A stretch of 64,000 nucleotides of DNA from Dermanyssus gallinae. Its lineage: Eukaryota; Arthropoda; Arachnida; Mesostigmata; Dermanyssidae. The notes under the pieces are model-generated. The model made no database searches. It was not told the DNA's origin and worked only from the letters and a program-made list of their open reading frames with translations. The stretch covers positions 495,147-559,146 of the forward strand of contig QVRM01001414.1 in NCBI GenBank assembly GCA_003439945.1, in the 5' to 3' direction. The position numbers were made by a program, and so were the translations under genes. Positions within the stretch are counted from its first letter, which is position 1; each line of letters opens with the position of its first letter. This document shows, one piece after another, positions 1 to 10,965 of the stretch.

Positions 1-219
1 TGGCGACGGTGTCGGCTGCGAATTTGCATTCGAATTCAATCGTAGTTGAGGCGGCGGCGGCAGCCACGACGCGGACGACGATGAAAGCAGTAGCATAGCT
101 TCACTATCACCACCAGCAGCAGCAGCAACAGCAGCAGGGGTGGTGCCGGTATCGGTGCGGCGGGCCAAGGAATAGAGGGAAGACAGGGGGAGGGGGGGCA
201 AGCTTTCAGAGAGATGGAG
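1..219 (-). CDS. candidate partial coding stretch at the left edge
   Basis: On the minus strand one frame stays open from about 219 to the window edge, roughly 73 codons. It reads as an Ala/Ser/Pro-rich, low-complexity protein segment with a run of Ala, a run of Ser, PPPP and a final QPTPSP. Such composition is common in arthropod transcription factor and signalling proteins, but GC-rich CAG/CCG repeat DNA also stays open by chance. No domain is visible. No splice site could be fixed. It may continue to the left of the window. I do not recognise it, and coding status is uncertain. Confidence 0.2.
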
Positions 220-1140
220 GATGCCCTATTGGAGCAACGAGATCAGGGCGGGGGCTCTGAGACAGCGCGTTCTGTCGCCGCCGCCACCACCGCCGCCAAT
301 TTTGCAAGCATTTCTCGCCCTCCCCCCCCGCCCCCCACACTCCCTCCCTCTCTCACTTTATTCCCCATCACCACTCTTCTCTTTCTTTTTCTCGCGCGCC
401 TCTTCTTGCCCCACAGCAGCAGAAAGAGTCACAACGGGTGGAAGCAGAACTGCATATTCGAAGCCTGGTGCTGGTGTTCTAGGTAGTCATCAATGGTCGA
501 CCACCCTGCTTGGCTTATCCTATCGTTTCCGGTAACACGAACACACTCTCCCGAAACAACCCACTCCCACCCCCCCCCCCCCTCCCGACGGGCCGCTTCC
601 TCTTTTTCCCGTTTATCTCTGCTTCTTTCTCCATGCCCTCTCTATTCATCTTGATCTGTCTCCCCTTCTTCTTTCTGCTCCCGCTGCAATCGCCCCTCAA
701 AGAGCAAGAGCATGCCTATTTCTACAGAGCCATGCAACAGCGCATCGTTCACCGAGCTAGACTGGCGGCGGCAGCCACGGTAGCGCAGTGTTTCCTTGGA
801 TTTTCCCCGTTACTGCGTGTTGTGTGGCGTTCCACCGCGGTATTCCGTCCGTCCACAAGGTCTTCGACCAAACCGCCCTCCCGCCACGCCAAGCAAGCTA
901 GCCAGGCAGCCGAGCAGCGAACCGTTCGGTGGTAATTGAAAACACGTCAAGATCCTCCGATGTGGTGGGTCTTCTGTGTAGTATCGGTACGCTTCAAGAG
1001 TGTTCTCGCAATGCTGTCGTCCTCACAAAGATCGAGTAAGTGCGTGCTCGCAGAAGCAGTGTTGGTAGTGGCTGGCGCTTGTCAGAAGCTGTCGTTGGCT
1101 GTTTCGTTTATTCGCTCAGAGTCTAAGCCCTGGTGTTTGG
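220..1140. other. GC-rich low-complexity region
   Basis: This stretch holds C-rich and CT-rich runs, CCG/CAG imperfect repeats and short proline-rich open frames on both strands. Those frames overlap each other in several phases, as expected for simple-sequence DNA. It could be promoter or untranslated exon sequence. No gene can be supported. Confidence 0.4.
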
Positions 1141-1159
1141 CTGCCGGACCAAATACTTG

Positions 1160-1163
<4 letters not shown>

Positions 1164-1209
<46 letters not shown>
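1164..1209. repeat. (TA)n microsatellite
   Basis: Uninterrupted TA dinucleotide array of about 46 bp. Confidence 0.97.
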
Positions 1210-1210
<1 letters not shown>

Positions 1211-1562
1211 GCAAATCGCATATGTAATGATTTCTCAAAGTCCAAAATCTCAGTGCATAATCTAATTTATAAATAAGGCATGGACTTCCAAACGTGTATT
1301 ACATTTATTATGACAAATAACTCAATCTGATATTTGATCAGGAGTCGCGGAGCGGTTGCTTTTGATGTCAGTAACACTTGAGCCTAAACAGCGGAACTAC
1401 GATCTGTATGGCAACTGCTTGTCTTTTAGTCCTAACTTGACTACCAAACAACACCACATTAATCGATTCGCCTGTTGCGTGGTTCAGGTTTAATACTGCC
1501 CCATGAAGGCAAACACTAAAAATGCAGCTAAGTGGGGCTTATTCTGAGTTGCTCAGCAAGTC

Positions 1563-1603
<41 letters not shown>

Positions 1604-2990
1604 TGAAACGGAATATTGTCTAAGCTTTCAATCTAGATTTAAAAAAAGCCAAACGTAGCCAGGATAGATCTATCGCTCATCCCAAACCCCGGCTTTTATG
1701 CTTCGTTTCTAAATAGGCCTCGGCTAAATGTTAGCAGTGCCTCTTACAGGCGAATAGCATCATACGTTGCAAGTAAGTACCACGACCGCAGATTCTTGAG
1801 CTCTCATGCCAAACCTCCTTGGAGACAGTACCAGACCTCTGCGCCTCCTTAAAACCAAATTCCAACGCCCTTCTAGCCTGTTGTCTTACATGTTACCTGC
1901 ACGAAAACCGTACGTTGCTTTGTGAACGAAACTGCCGCATTACCTTGTTTTTTTTCCGTAAACCTAAGCGTGGCAAAATGCAGTTCTGTGAGTAAGCTAC
2001 GTTTAAAACACTTAAAACATGATATACAGGTTGAGAATGGCATATAGACTAATAATGCATGTATCGTGCGGAATAAAAGCTAGATACGTGAGAGCGTATC
2101 TAGAATATGAGGCGTGTGTACGCAGCCTTGCAGAGACAATTATGATTTAAGTGAGAAATAACGGATCTAACGCAAAGTAATGCCTGCCTGTTGCAGATGT
2201 TTGCGACGGTTTTAGTAGAGTCTCTCATTGCCACGGTGATCCGCTGTGATTTGAGGTTGAGCACTCTGGGCGTCGCAGCGTCACCTTGAGAGTTTGAGAC
2301 AGCGAACGGAGAGGCGTACCGAGGCTTCCGTCTAACATTACGAGCATTGAACCCCCTTGCCCGAAGACATCTGCATAAGCCTTGCAGCAAGCGGCATTCG
2401 CGGCGTCCCTTTAGGGGTCCCTTTCTGCTCTCAGCGAATAATTACTCATGAGGGCTGAGATTAAGGAATCACGAACTCATGCTGGCCATCTTTAAGCTTC
2501 TCCCCCCTATTACTAACTCTGTTATTCCTCTCTCTCTCTCTCTCTCTCTCTACTCCTGCCTGCCTGCCTGTCGTTCTGTCTGTCTTGTCCTTTCGGCATA
2601 GAGCGAGCGAGTCATACGAACTAAACTCTCTTAACGCGGGGCTCCTTTTCGAGCGCTCTGACAGCTCGGCGTGGCCTGCCGCCGCCGCCACCGCCGCTGC
2701 TGCTGCCGCTAATTTCCCCGAAGACGCAGCTCTGTAAGGCCCCTCTAGGGCTCCGGAAATGCAACCGTCAGGGACAAACCGACACGTTCCCGTCTCCGGC
2801 TGTCTCCGCGTCGCTGTCGTTGTTTGTACGCGTCCCGCAATCGCAGGGCAGCTAGGCGCCGACTAGCGGCACCGAGCCACAAGAAGAACAGGAAGAAGAA
2901 GACAGAGCGACCAAGCCATAGGCAAGGAGTAAACAACGAGGCTAATCACACGCCGTGGATCGCGCGGGGTCGGAATCGGGTACGGGGGAA

Positions 2991-3023
<33 letters not shown>

Positions 3024-3429
3024 AAACGAGACGAAATGAGCATTTTGCGCATAATTATCTGCGTCGGCCGTCAACCCACACAAGTTTATTGCCCGAGAAC
3101 AAAAAGCCGCCTTTTCGGTGGTCGGTAGGTGTTACTTGCACGCCTAACTCGCGTAGCGGCTGGCGTCATGATAGCTCGTCTAATGTACGGGGCTTAGATT
3201 TGTCTCTTGGCTTCCTCATCGCTTCGTGTATTGCTCTAGTACGTAGACACAATTCTGCATTTGCATGCAAACCTCCAACTGGACCGTTTTTGTACGTTAG
3301 CGCATATGAAATCCTACGGGAAATGTCTTTGGATTACTCGTAAGCCTGACCAAAAGCAGATAGTTCCTTATCTCTAGCCAGAAAAAAAAACAGTATTAAG
3401 AAGTGTGTTACTAATGTTATGTTTTTCAT
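1210..3429. other. no gene seen; simple repeats only
   Basis: Apart from a TA array at 1567-1600, a CT run near 2527-2551 and a GA run near 2997-3021, nothing is recognisable. Short minus-strand frames near 2.1-2.9 kb have no domain or conserved motif and look like chance openings. Confidence 0.5.
1567..1600. repeat. (TA)n microsatellite
   Basis: TA array of about 34 bp. Confidence 0.97.
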
Positions 3430-3432
3430 TTA

Positions 3433-3464
<32 letters not shown>
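3430..3464. repeat. (TA)n microsatellite with one CA interruption
   Basis: TA array of about 35 bp, broken once by a C. Confidence 0.95.
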
Positions 3465-3514
3465 GAAACTATTGTGATGATTTATTAATCATTTACAATA
3501 CGTTTACACACTCG

Positions 3515-3518
<4 letters not shown>

Positions 3519-3576
<58 letters not shown>
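3519..3576. repeat. (TA)n microsatellite
   Basis: TA array of about 58 bp. Confidence 0.97.
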
Positions 3577-3580
<4 letters not shown>

Positions 3581-3705
3581 TTGTGAGGTGTATTTAAACG
3601 GAAAAGTATGAAATGCACTGTGGGTATAATTGAGGTAATTATTCAAATGTGTAATAATTACTAATATGCAGTCGTCAGAGGCCAGAGCACAACTATCCCA
3701 CTGTT

Positions 3706-4053
3706 TTACGAGCCGAAGGACTCCCTATTCCTAGAATGCCTGCGGCTGTGACAAGAATCAGTACTCCGCTCTCTCTGTTCCTCGGTTCGTTGTCCGAGTT
3801 TCAGCGCCTCCCATTGAGATATTTCCAGCGGATCAAGCCGATGGAAGTTGCAGAGCGACATGTCCGGGCTGCTTCCACTTAACGTGTGGATGCGCGTATC
3901 GTGGAGAAAAATAGCTCCCTCCGTGAGCAGCCCAGGTCGTTTGCTCTTGACGGAGCTGTCTAGACTACAGAGTGTCTTACGGTACACGTTACTGTTAATG
4001 GTTTTTCTGTGCCATATATTCACCGCATCTGCGATTGCGAGTGCCCCAGTCAT
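3706..4053 (-). pseudogene. mariner-like transposase relic, catalytic half
   Basis: The minus-strand frame gives a recognisable stretch of a D34D-type transposase. The segment INSNVYRKTL is followed by KRPGLLTEGAIFLHD, where family members read KRPGLLT-x-G-x-LLHDNARPH. Next comes SSPDMSLCNFHRLDPL in place of SPDLAPCDFHxFGPL. The Asn after the second catalytic Asp is changed to Thr, and the third catalytic Asp, within PCDF, has become Asn. The N-terminal DNA-binding half and both terminal repeats were not found. The copy is therefore dead. It lies next to a second transposase relic on the opposite strand. Confidence 0.7.
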
Positions 4054-4099
4054 CCTATCGACAAGTCAATTACACCTGCGCGTTTAGAAGAAATTTCGG

Positions 4100-4400
4100 G
4101 TCCGGGAATACTTAAACAAAACATTTGAAAAGCGGTGGATCGGCTGAGGCGGGTCGACCACTTGGCCACCTCAATTGCCCGACTTAGCAGGTCTCGACTT
4201 TTTTGTGGAGCTACCTGATGAGTGAGTGTCGTCTAGAAAACTCCCGCTAAGTCGCGTGAAAATCTGGTGGCCTTTGTATTCAATGCTGCTGACGCCGTCC
4301 GGGATATGTCTAGCATATTCACACGCGTGCAAAAAAAGCTGTGCAATCGTTACGGAACGTCGTTAATGGTTAGCGAACGAATCTTCGAGCACTTCGTATA
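4100..4400 (+). pseudogene. Tc1/mariner-superfamily transposase relic, C-terminal part
   Basis: The plus-strand translation contains REYLNKTFEKRWIG, then WPPQLPDLAGLDFF and, after a short frameshift at about 4205, WSYLMSE. This follows the order VREYLN-x-TF, WIGRGG, WPPRSPDLTPLDFFLWGYL of a transposase group widespread in arthropods. In-frame stops follow near 4254 and beyond. The region with the first and second catalytic Asp is missing. The group's exact family name is not certain from this fragment. Confidence 0.7.
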
Positions 4401-4810
4401 ATAAAAATAAATGTGTGTTCCTGAAAGAGCGCGAGTGCTTTATTTGCTAAAACAGATCAAAATGCTAGTAAGTATGCATGTTTTCACTTTCGATATGGCT
4501 GCGAAAAAAAACTTAGTTACTTGGCAGCTACTTAACGCAGCAGCATCACTTTGGTGCGAAAATATAGACATTAAATTTGCTATCTTGCATGAGGATAGTC
4601 TTTTAAGCGTAAATTTTTGGTCGTAGTGGAAACATATTATGATTCTGTAGGTGAAAGTTTCAACGTAAGACATAACAACATATCGTCGTTGTTTGACTTT
4701 CCTTAATCTGGCTATTCGCTAGCTTGCGCCAGGTGTTCATTCAGATTCTGCATAATTTTTACGCATGAAGGGACCGACCGTATCGCCGAGCACGCCAGTA
4801 GGATTAGTTC

Positions 4811-4887
<77 letters not shown>

Positions 4888-5400
4888 TGATTTGTAGAAT
4901 TTAACGTGTGCTAGCGCGAGCAAAGTGTGCTAGCGCGACTAGGTCTATGTCAAAGCAATATGTAGTTACACACATTTTCCCATAGTTTTTGTATCTGTAC
5001 TAGTAGTTTTTACCCAATTCTAGTTGACGTGATACACTTACCTTACATTACAATACTGATTTTGGAAAAACCAAGAAGTTACAGTTAAAAAGAGGAATTT
5101 AATCGAATGCTCATCTATATCTAGACATATATATTCAGAATGGTGAACACAGAAAAAAACATTTTCTCGGCGTAATGAGTTTAAGCATTTAGCGCGTTGT
5201 GGCTTAATTACATTGTTTCAGCTTGATCATTAGTTGGCGTCGGTAGCCGACGTGCTCATCGGGAACAGTTGGCCTGTTGCCGATTACCTCACTCGGGTAT
5301 GGCCCTAGCACGCACCATACAGCTACCATGGCACTTAACGTACCTCTTATAACGTTGTCCTCATTATCTGTGTCAATCTGCCTTAACGCCTCTACTGGGT
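4401..5400. other. no gene seen; contains one TA array
   Basis: AT-rich sequence with a long TA array at 4814-4883. Short frames at 4.4-4.7 kb on both strands show no motif. Confidence 0.5.
4814..4883. repeat. (TA)n microsatellite
   Basis: TA array of about 70 bp. Confidence 0.97.
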
Positions 5401-5403
5401 CAC

Positions 5404-6850
5404 TTGTCCTTTAAACAAACTTCTTGTTGTCATGCCTTTTTTCAGTCTCTCTCTCTTTCTCTCCTGACCCATTTTATTTTGCTACACCTTCTCAAAGACG
5501 TCGGACCAGACACATTTATGGTTGGTCATTTTCCTCGCTATCATCACCATCATCGTCATCTACGCATTATTAAACGGTCAGTGTCCTTCCGACGAGCTCA
5601 AGCCACTCGGAGGTCGGATCAAGACGGCCTGGGCGGGCCTGTGCCGCACTCAAGGGTCCGCCGTTTTATCTGCCATTGCTGTTGCTGTCTCTACAGTTGC
5701 TAGCGTTGTTGGCCGCTTCTCGGATGCCGCCGTCGTCGCCTTCGCCCCCGTGGTCCTGGATAGTAGTAGTAGTAGCAGTATGTCCTTCGTTGTAGTTCCC
5801 GTCGGTAGGTCGTCCGTGGAGGTCCTTCGCCTTCGTGGTCCTCCTTCATCGCTTGGGTAACCGCGCTACCGATGGCGTCGGCCGTACGAGACCGTATGTA
5901 GGAGCAAACTTTCTCGTTTGTGAGTCGTTCGGCCTCGTAAAGTAGCTTTATTATCCCTCCAACAACTCGTTGGCCCTTAGTCGCTTTCATTTTATATAGA
6001 TGAAACGGTGCGCGTATATAGGGTACACTCACCCGCACTTACGCTCACACGTTCATGCACGGACACATCCCGCACTACGGGCACAATCCCAATCGCCCAA
6101 ATACGTACTTATATATACACCCATATGGTTAAGGCGATGACCACCAACGCCACTGATCGTACCACTACTGATGGAATGCGTACACCAACAACAACAACAG
6201 CAAAGACAGCAACAACAGCAAAGACAGTAACAATAACGACAGCAATAACAGTATAACAACAGCAACAACAACAAGAATATCGCTCTTTCCAGCCCATGCT
6301 CCAGTCTTCCAATGGTTCCTGCTTTTCTCGTTGTAATCCCGGCTTCGATGTCCTTCTGCTCGAGGCCTGTGATTACGACTGCCAACGTCAAGGGTCTTTG
6401 CCGGATAAATAGCATCAGCAGCCGTGGCAACTGCTCGTTAATACCCATCCAGCCAACCTTCCACTCACACAGCAAACCAGCCAGTAGTGGTGCATTGAAC
6501 TATTATGGCGAGCCTTGTCTTGTTTTTGTCTCATCCCGTTTTGGCGTGATCCCTCTCGAGTCGACACTCTGGTGGCGTGTCCTACTCAACGTGCGCTCCA
6601 CTGCTCGTTTCTATAGTGGCAAACGAAGTGGAGTACGAACGAGGTCCGTACAAAGCTGGCGAAGTATGAAGTCGACGGTCGGCTGTCTGGGCCCGTTGGT
6701 AATCGTACCAGCCAGTAAGTAGTGTTAGGCGCAGCTTGTGGTAGCAGTAATAATTGCATTCATCAGTGTTGTAACAGGGCAATGGCTCTGGTTCTGACCA
6801 ATGATGGTTCTGGCTTCTTAATAGCAGATGTTGGTGCGTCGTAGGCAAAC
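5404..6850. other. GC-richer low-complexity region, no gene supported
   Basis: This stretch is more GC-rich than its surroundings, with GTC/GTA repeats and a CAA/CAG-rich patch at about 6185-6275. Overlapping open frames on both strands have hydrophobic or Thr-rich composition typical of translated repeats. It could hold untranslated exon or regulatory DNA, but no splice structure is visible. Confidence 0.4.
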
Positions 6851-6867
6851 TTGAAATGATGGCACTT

Positions 6868-6878
6868 CTGTTGTTGTT

Positions 6879-6909
<31 letters not shown>

Positions 6910-6989
6910 CTGTTGCTGCTGTGTGTTGCTTGCTGCTGTTGTTGTTGTTGCTGCTGCTGTTGTTGTTGTTGTTGTGCTGCTGCTGCTGC

Positions 6990-7062
<73 letters not shown>

Positions 7063-7075
7063 GCTGCTGTAGTTG
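6868..7075. repeat. (TTG)n / (CTG)n trinucleotide repeat block
   Basis: About 200 bp of TTG units interspersed with CTG. On the minus strand it reads as CAA/CAG. Every frame is open, which explains the long poly-Leu, poly-Cys, poly-Val, poly-Gln, poly-Asn and poly-Thr frames here. I treat it as a microsatellite, not as polyglutamine coding sequence. Confidence 0.9.
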
Positions 7076-7660
7076 TTGTTTGTATTGTTTTTGTTGTAAT
7101 TATTTTTGCCACGGTTGTTACCTCGTTTTATGCTACTGCTTCTTATGGTCTTACTGTTGTTGATGTTGTGGCTGTTGCGATTGTTGTTGCTGTTGTTAGT
7201 TGTTGTTGGCCCGGTCATGGTCGTCCTCATCACCATCATCATGGTTGTGCTCCTTCTTCAGCTAGTCCTGTTTCCTTATTATAGGCAGGATTATTTTCTC
7301 GTAAAGGCGTTCAGCGTTTGGTGTACAAGAGAGTGCGAACAGAGAACGGACGCTGTGGGCAGGGGACAACCGACGGCGGCTGAAGAGCGAAGGGGTTGGG
7401 GAGAGACTGTATATACAGTGTCAGACGCTACAAAAATAACATTATTGCTACTACAACTACTACTACTGCTACTACTACAACTAACACGTCGGCTGCTGTT
7501 GCAAGGCACAGCGACACCGAACGATATCTACTTCAGCGAGTGGCACAGAGCAGTCGGTTGGGCGTGAGGCAGGCGGAGGCGGAAAATTGAAAGCCGCCGC
7601 CCAATGGCATCTACATTGAGCGGAAAAGGGAAGGAAAGCGAAGGACGGGACGATGACAAC
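7076..7660. other. no gene seen; TTG-rich tail and CTA repeat
   Basis: The TTG-rich sequence fades out to about 7220. A CTA-rich stretch lies near 7449-7485. The remainder looks unique, with no recognisable product. Confidence 0.4.
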
Positions 7661-7735
7661 AACAGCAACAACAACAAAAACAACAATAACAACAACAAAA
7701 ACAAGAACAACAACAAAAACAAGAACAACAACAAT
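7660..7735. repeat. (CAA/AAC)n imperfect repeat
   Basis: About 75 bp of AAC/AAA units. Confidence 0.85.
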
Positions 7736-8740
7736 TCTGCCACCCAGCGAGACGTCAATTCGAAAACAACAGAACAAAGAAGAACGCGTAAATGGTAAAT
7801 AGTAGGCTGAATGCATTACATTATTGAAATCGACTTGTGTTAACCTCTCACACGCCTGTCTAACTGACTAACTAACCATCTAACCAGCCAGGCAGCCAAA
7901 CAAATACGGCGAGATGGCCATAATCAACAGCGGCAGCGGTAACGACGACAACGACAACAATTATGATAGTGGTGTTGGCAGCGACAAAGAGAGAAGGGGT
8001 TCTTTGGCCTTGCAAGCCCACCCCTTAGCTGCACTTCAGCCTTCAGTAGTTGGCGTATTGGCGTTAACGTGAGCATCCGCAGAGGCAGCAGTTTCCACGT
8101 AGGTTTAACCAGCTTTAACCAGTCTCTGCTTCTACAGATGCTGCACAGATGGCTGAGCAGAGCATTACGTTTGACGACGCGCGAAGCGGTGGAAAGCCGA
8201 GTATTTGGCAAGTCAGATATTGTCGTGCAAACAACACGTTTAGAGGATGATGGTGCTCGTGGTAGGACAGCAGGAACGTCAAGAAAAAGAACAACAACAC
8301 GCCGCGGCATCCAGGTCGTTCACAAATAAGCGTTGATGAAACGGTGTAATCTATAAAGGGATATTAGCCAGTACGGTTGCTCCCCGGGAATCGAACGCAC
8401 AAACAAACAACACACCTGTTCATTATAAATGTAAAGTAATAAAATACGTCTATATACACATATACATCTAGTCTCCCCGTGAACGCGCGTGCGTTATGTT
8501 GTTGTGGACCATTTATTTAATGCATCCGGTAATTGAATTTCACTTAAAGGATGTCCTTCTCTTCGTATGTTCTAAAAATGTTCGTATACAGAAGACTTTA
8601 CAGCCTTAGGCTCTGAGAGAGTGGCTCTCGTGCAGTATTAAAAAAGGCACAGCGTTTGTAACAGTGCTCTAGTTAGCCTGAGTTGCACATACAGCACACG
8701 CGGGAGTAATCTGTCAAAGTAAGGGAGCTGTCGCCGCAAT
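7736..8740. other. no gene seen
   Basis: Mixed-composition sequence. Short frames near 7.9-8.3 kb contain Arg-rich or Ser-rich peptides without motifs. A B-box-like string near 8380 has no partner A box. Confidence 0.4.
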
Positions 8741-8749
8741 ATATAGTTT

Positions 8750-8930
8750 AGTCGATGCTATTGAAACGTTAGGACTAATGGGTAAGAAGACTGGCAAGTT
8801 GCTTAAGGAGCTCGGAAAGAGGGTTACTGCAGTGACGAATGATGTTCGATCTAAGAGGTACCTGCTGTAGCGTACCTTCATGAAAGTTCAACGCGGTTGA
8901 TTTTGCCCAGTGTCCACTCTGGCCTGACTA
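8750..8930 (+). pseudogene. LINE C-terminal tail fragment
   Basis: The plus-strand translation reads AIETLGLMGKKTGK, then LLKELGKRVTAVTNDVRSK, then a stop, then MKVQRG. This is the end of a non-LTR retrotransposon reverse transcriptase family with the pattern ET-LG, FL-LG-R-TAVTGD-R, QR-S-A-QRGN. Two in-frame stops (about 8868 and 8898) make it dead. Related pieces lie at 49.2-49.9 kb on the same strand and at 26.64-26.83 kb on the opposite strand. The upstream polymerase domain is absent. Clade assignment is not possible from this tail. Confidence 0.65.
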
Positions 8931-9400
8931 AATGCTTCCCGTTGCTAGTGTAAAGCATCCGTTCTGCTGGTTAATGGTCCCTCCGTGTCTGTATTTGTGA
9001 AAGAGCATCTTGTGTCTAATCCTTTTACTTTTCGGTTTTAGAGAATCTGTCGAAATAGGACTTGTATGTCCGTGTGATGCACGTATAAGCACCACAGGTC
9101 CTAGTATCCTGTTGAGAAGACGGCTTCTTCTAGCCATGGTAGCCGTGCGCTCCCAGAGGGGTGCGGAATCCAACATAATGCCATCGACTACATTGTTAGG
9201 AGACGGCGTAAAAAGTTGGTTGCTCCTCTCTGTTGTAGGGAGAAATGTCTGGGGAGGAAGTTGAAATGATAAATAAAGTTACTTTGACATAGCTAAATAG
9301 TTTTTCTCGCAAATACTCTAGTTGGTTGTTTGATACGCTTTTTTTTCTGTTGCAAACGTCAGATCTAGCGTTGAGCTGTGTCTGCCTTTATCAATGGTGT
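8931..9400. other. no gene seen; possible LINE 3' flank
   Basis: One plus-strand frame (9010-9264) is open but shows no motif. It lies just downstream of the LINE tail and ends near an AATAAA-like string at about 9271. It may be untranslated LINE sequence. Confidence 0.3.
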
Positions 9401-10460
9401 AACCAAACGCGTTTATAGGCTGTAAGACTGGAAGTCGGATCTTTTAAAATAATGCCAAAACAATACCGAGTCTGGGGGTGTGGGGAGATACGGGTTTAGT
9501 GGGTTTGTGAATACTACAATAGTGACGCTAGGTGCTCGTGATGCATGTATGTCAAGCGTTCCCGAAAATTTCCAAAACAAATAAGGTCTGTTCGGATGAA
9601 CCGTTCTAGGAAGATTTCTTCTTTCTTTGTTAAAGACCTATTTTCTTAAGAACTGTGAGCCTCATTGAAATCGCTTACCACAATCGCTTTTTGGTGACGG
9701 CGCGTACTCATAGTGAGGGTAGTTCTTCAAGAAAACCTTCGCATTTTTCTGAGGCGGAGTTTGGAGAAAAACACACTTAGTAAATTGCAAGATCGTATGT
9801 GGTTGTGACGGAGAAGCGTGTGCCTTGCCCGAACGAGGTAGGGGGAGATACTGGATGGTGAATTGCGGAAAATACCTTGATTGAAGAAAAGTCATTGCCT
9901 GGGTGGTTTAGGTTGAGAAAGCTGTGTTAGAGAGGTTTCGGGGAGTAGCAAGATTTTTTTATTATTTACGGCCGCGAACTGAGACGCCAGGTCGTACGTT
10001 TTCGGAGTTCTGCGGATGTTTCGGTGCAGTACTTTAATGTCTCTAGTCATATATTTTGCGGATGTCAAGGAGGTTTGTAATCAGTAAAATATATGCTTGA
10101 CACTGCTTCGTGTTGGCGTAGTGGCCTGTTTTGTTACATACGTGCAGACCTTTGCAATGTGTTCTTGCCCTCCGCATTTGAAGCATTCAGGTTGGATTGG
10201 TGCACTGCGGTACAGTCCCTGACCGTGTGGCCAAAGCAACATGAGAAACGTTGTGGAAGCGAGGCCACTTGGCAGTCTCGGCACCGGGTCCAACGTGTTT
10301 TTTGTAGCTTGCGCTAAGCGCAGATTGGGTGCCGGACTGATCCCACGTAAGTTAGATACCCACGTATCAGATTATTTTGCTGGTCGTCACTCAGTGTCTT
10401 TTCAAGTGGTAGTTAACGCCATCTATTGGAGTACCGGCTTGTCGAGTCCACCCCGTCGCT
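9400..10460 (-). pseudogene. R1-like LINE relic: Gag zinc knuckles and AP endonuclease
   Basis: Read on the minus strand, this block starts with remains of an ORF1 (Gag-like) protein. One frame gives SCCFGHTVRDC, another gives CFKCGGQEHIAKVC (a perfect C-x2-C-x4-H-x4-C knuckle at about 10120-10190), and a third gives CNKTGHYANTKQC. The start of an apurinic endonuclease domain follows: LHRNIRRTPKTYDLASQF resembles the IKVLQINL-x-AxDLL start of R1/Jockey ORF2. KAIVVSDFNEAH at 9655-9690 matches the GDFNAH catalytic motif. Stops and frameshifts are frequent, so no intact protein is left. The reverse transcriptase part is not joined to it; the block at 12.2-13.6 kb lies on the wrong side to belong to the same copy. 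Confidence 0.65.
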
Positions 10461-10965
10461 TGTCTTAAATTTCTCTATCACTCGAGTGCCTCGTAGTTGT
10501 GCATCGAAAGCACGGGTAAATCCCCTCTGCCCCTAGTCTATGTAGTAGCACGTCCTAGTTTATTACAATAAATGTTTGACGCCTAGTAAGACAACCAAAC
10601 AAAAGTATCTTATCATTATCGTTTACTAATTCTCTTTCAAAATACACAATTTTTTTGGACTAATAGTATTTTGTTTGATAGTACAGCTTGCAGTGTTAAA
10701 ATTGTAGGTTTCTTGCGGCTGTTGGCTGATACCACCCAATCTGGATAACTTATCACTATTATCGGTTTTGCGCTTTTAACAGCGTCTTAGGTTTAAGTTA
10801 TATGAAGTCTTGAAGGAGAGGTGATGAAGATCTCTATCGTTTTCTGTTCTCTTCTTATATGATACCTCAATAATAATGAGTACGGCATACTTTATTGGTG
10901 CATTTTATAAACTTAAGCAGCGTCCTTCCAAATGTGTTTCTGTTACTACGTAACTATTTTCATTC
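10461..10965. other. no gene seen
   Basis: AT-rich sequence between a LINE relic and a mariner relic, with no motifs on either strand. Confidence 0.4.

Noticed and set aside
6582..7284. Long poly-Gln, poly-Thr, poly-Leu and poly-Val proteins
   Set aside because: They are readings of one TTG/CTG microsatellite in all frames and do not represent a gene.
8376..8400. B-box-like GTTCGATTCCCGG on the minus strand, possible tRNA
   Set aside because: No A box at the right distance upstream and no cloverleaf pairing.
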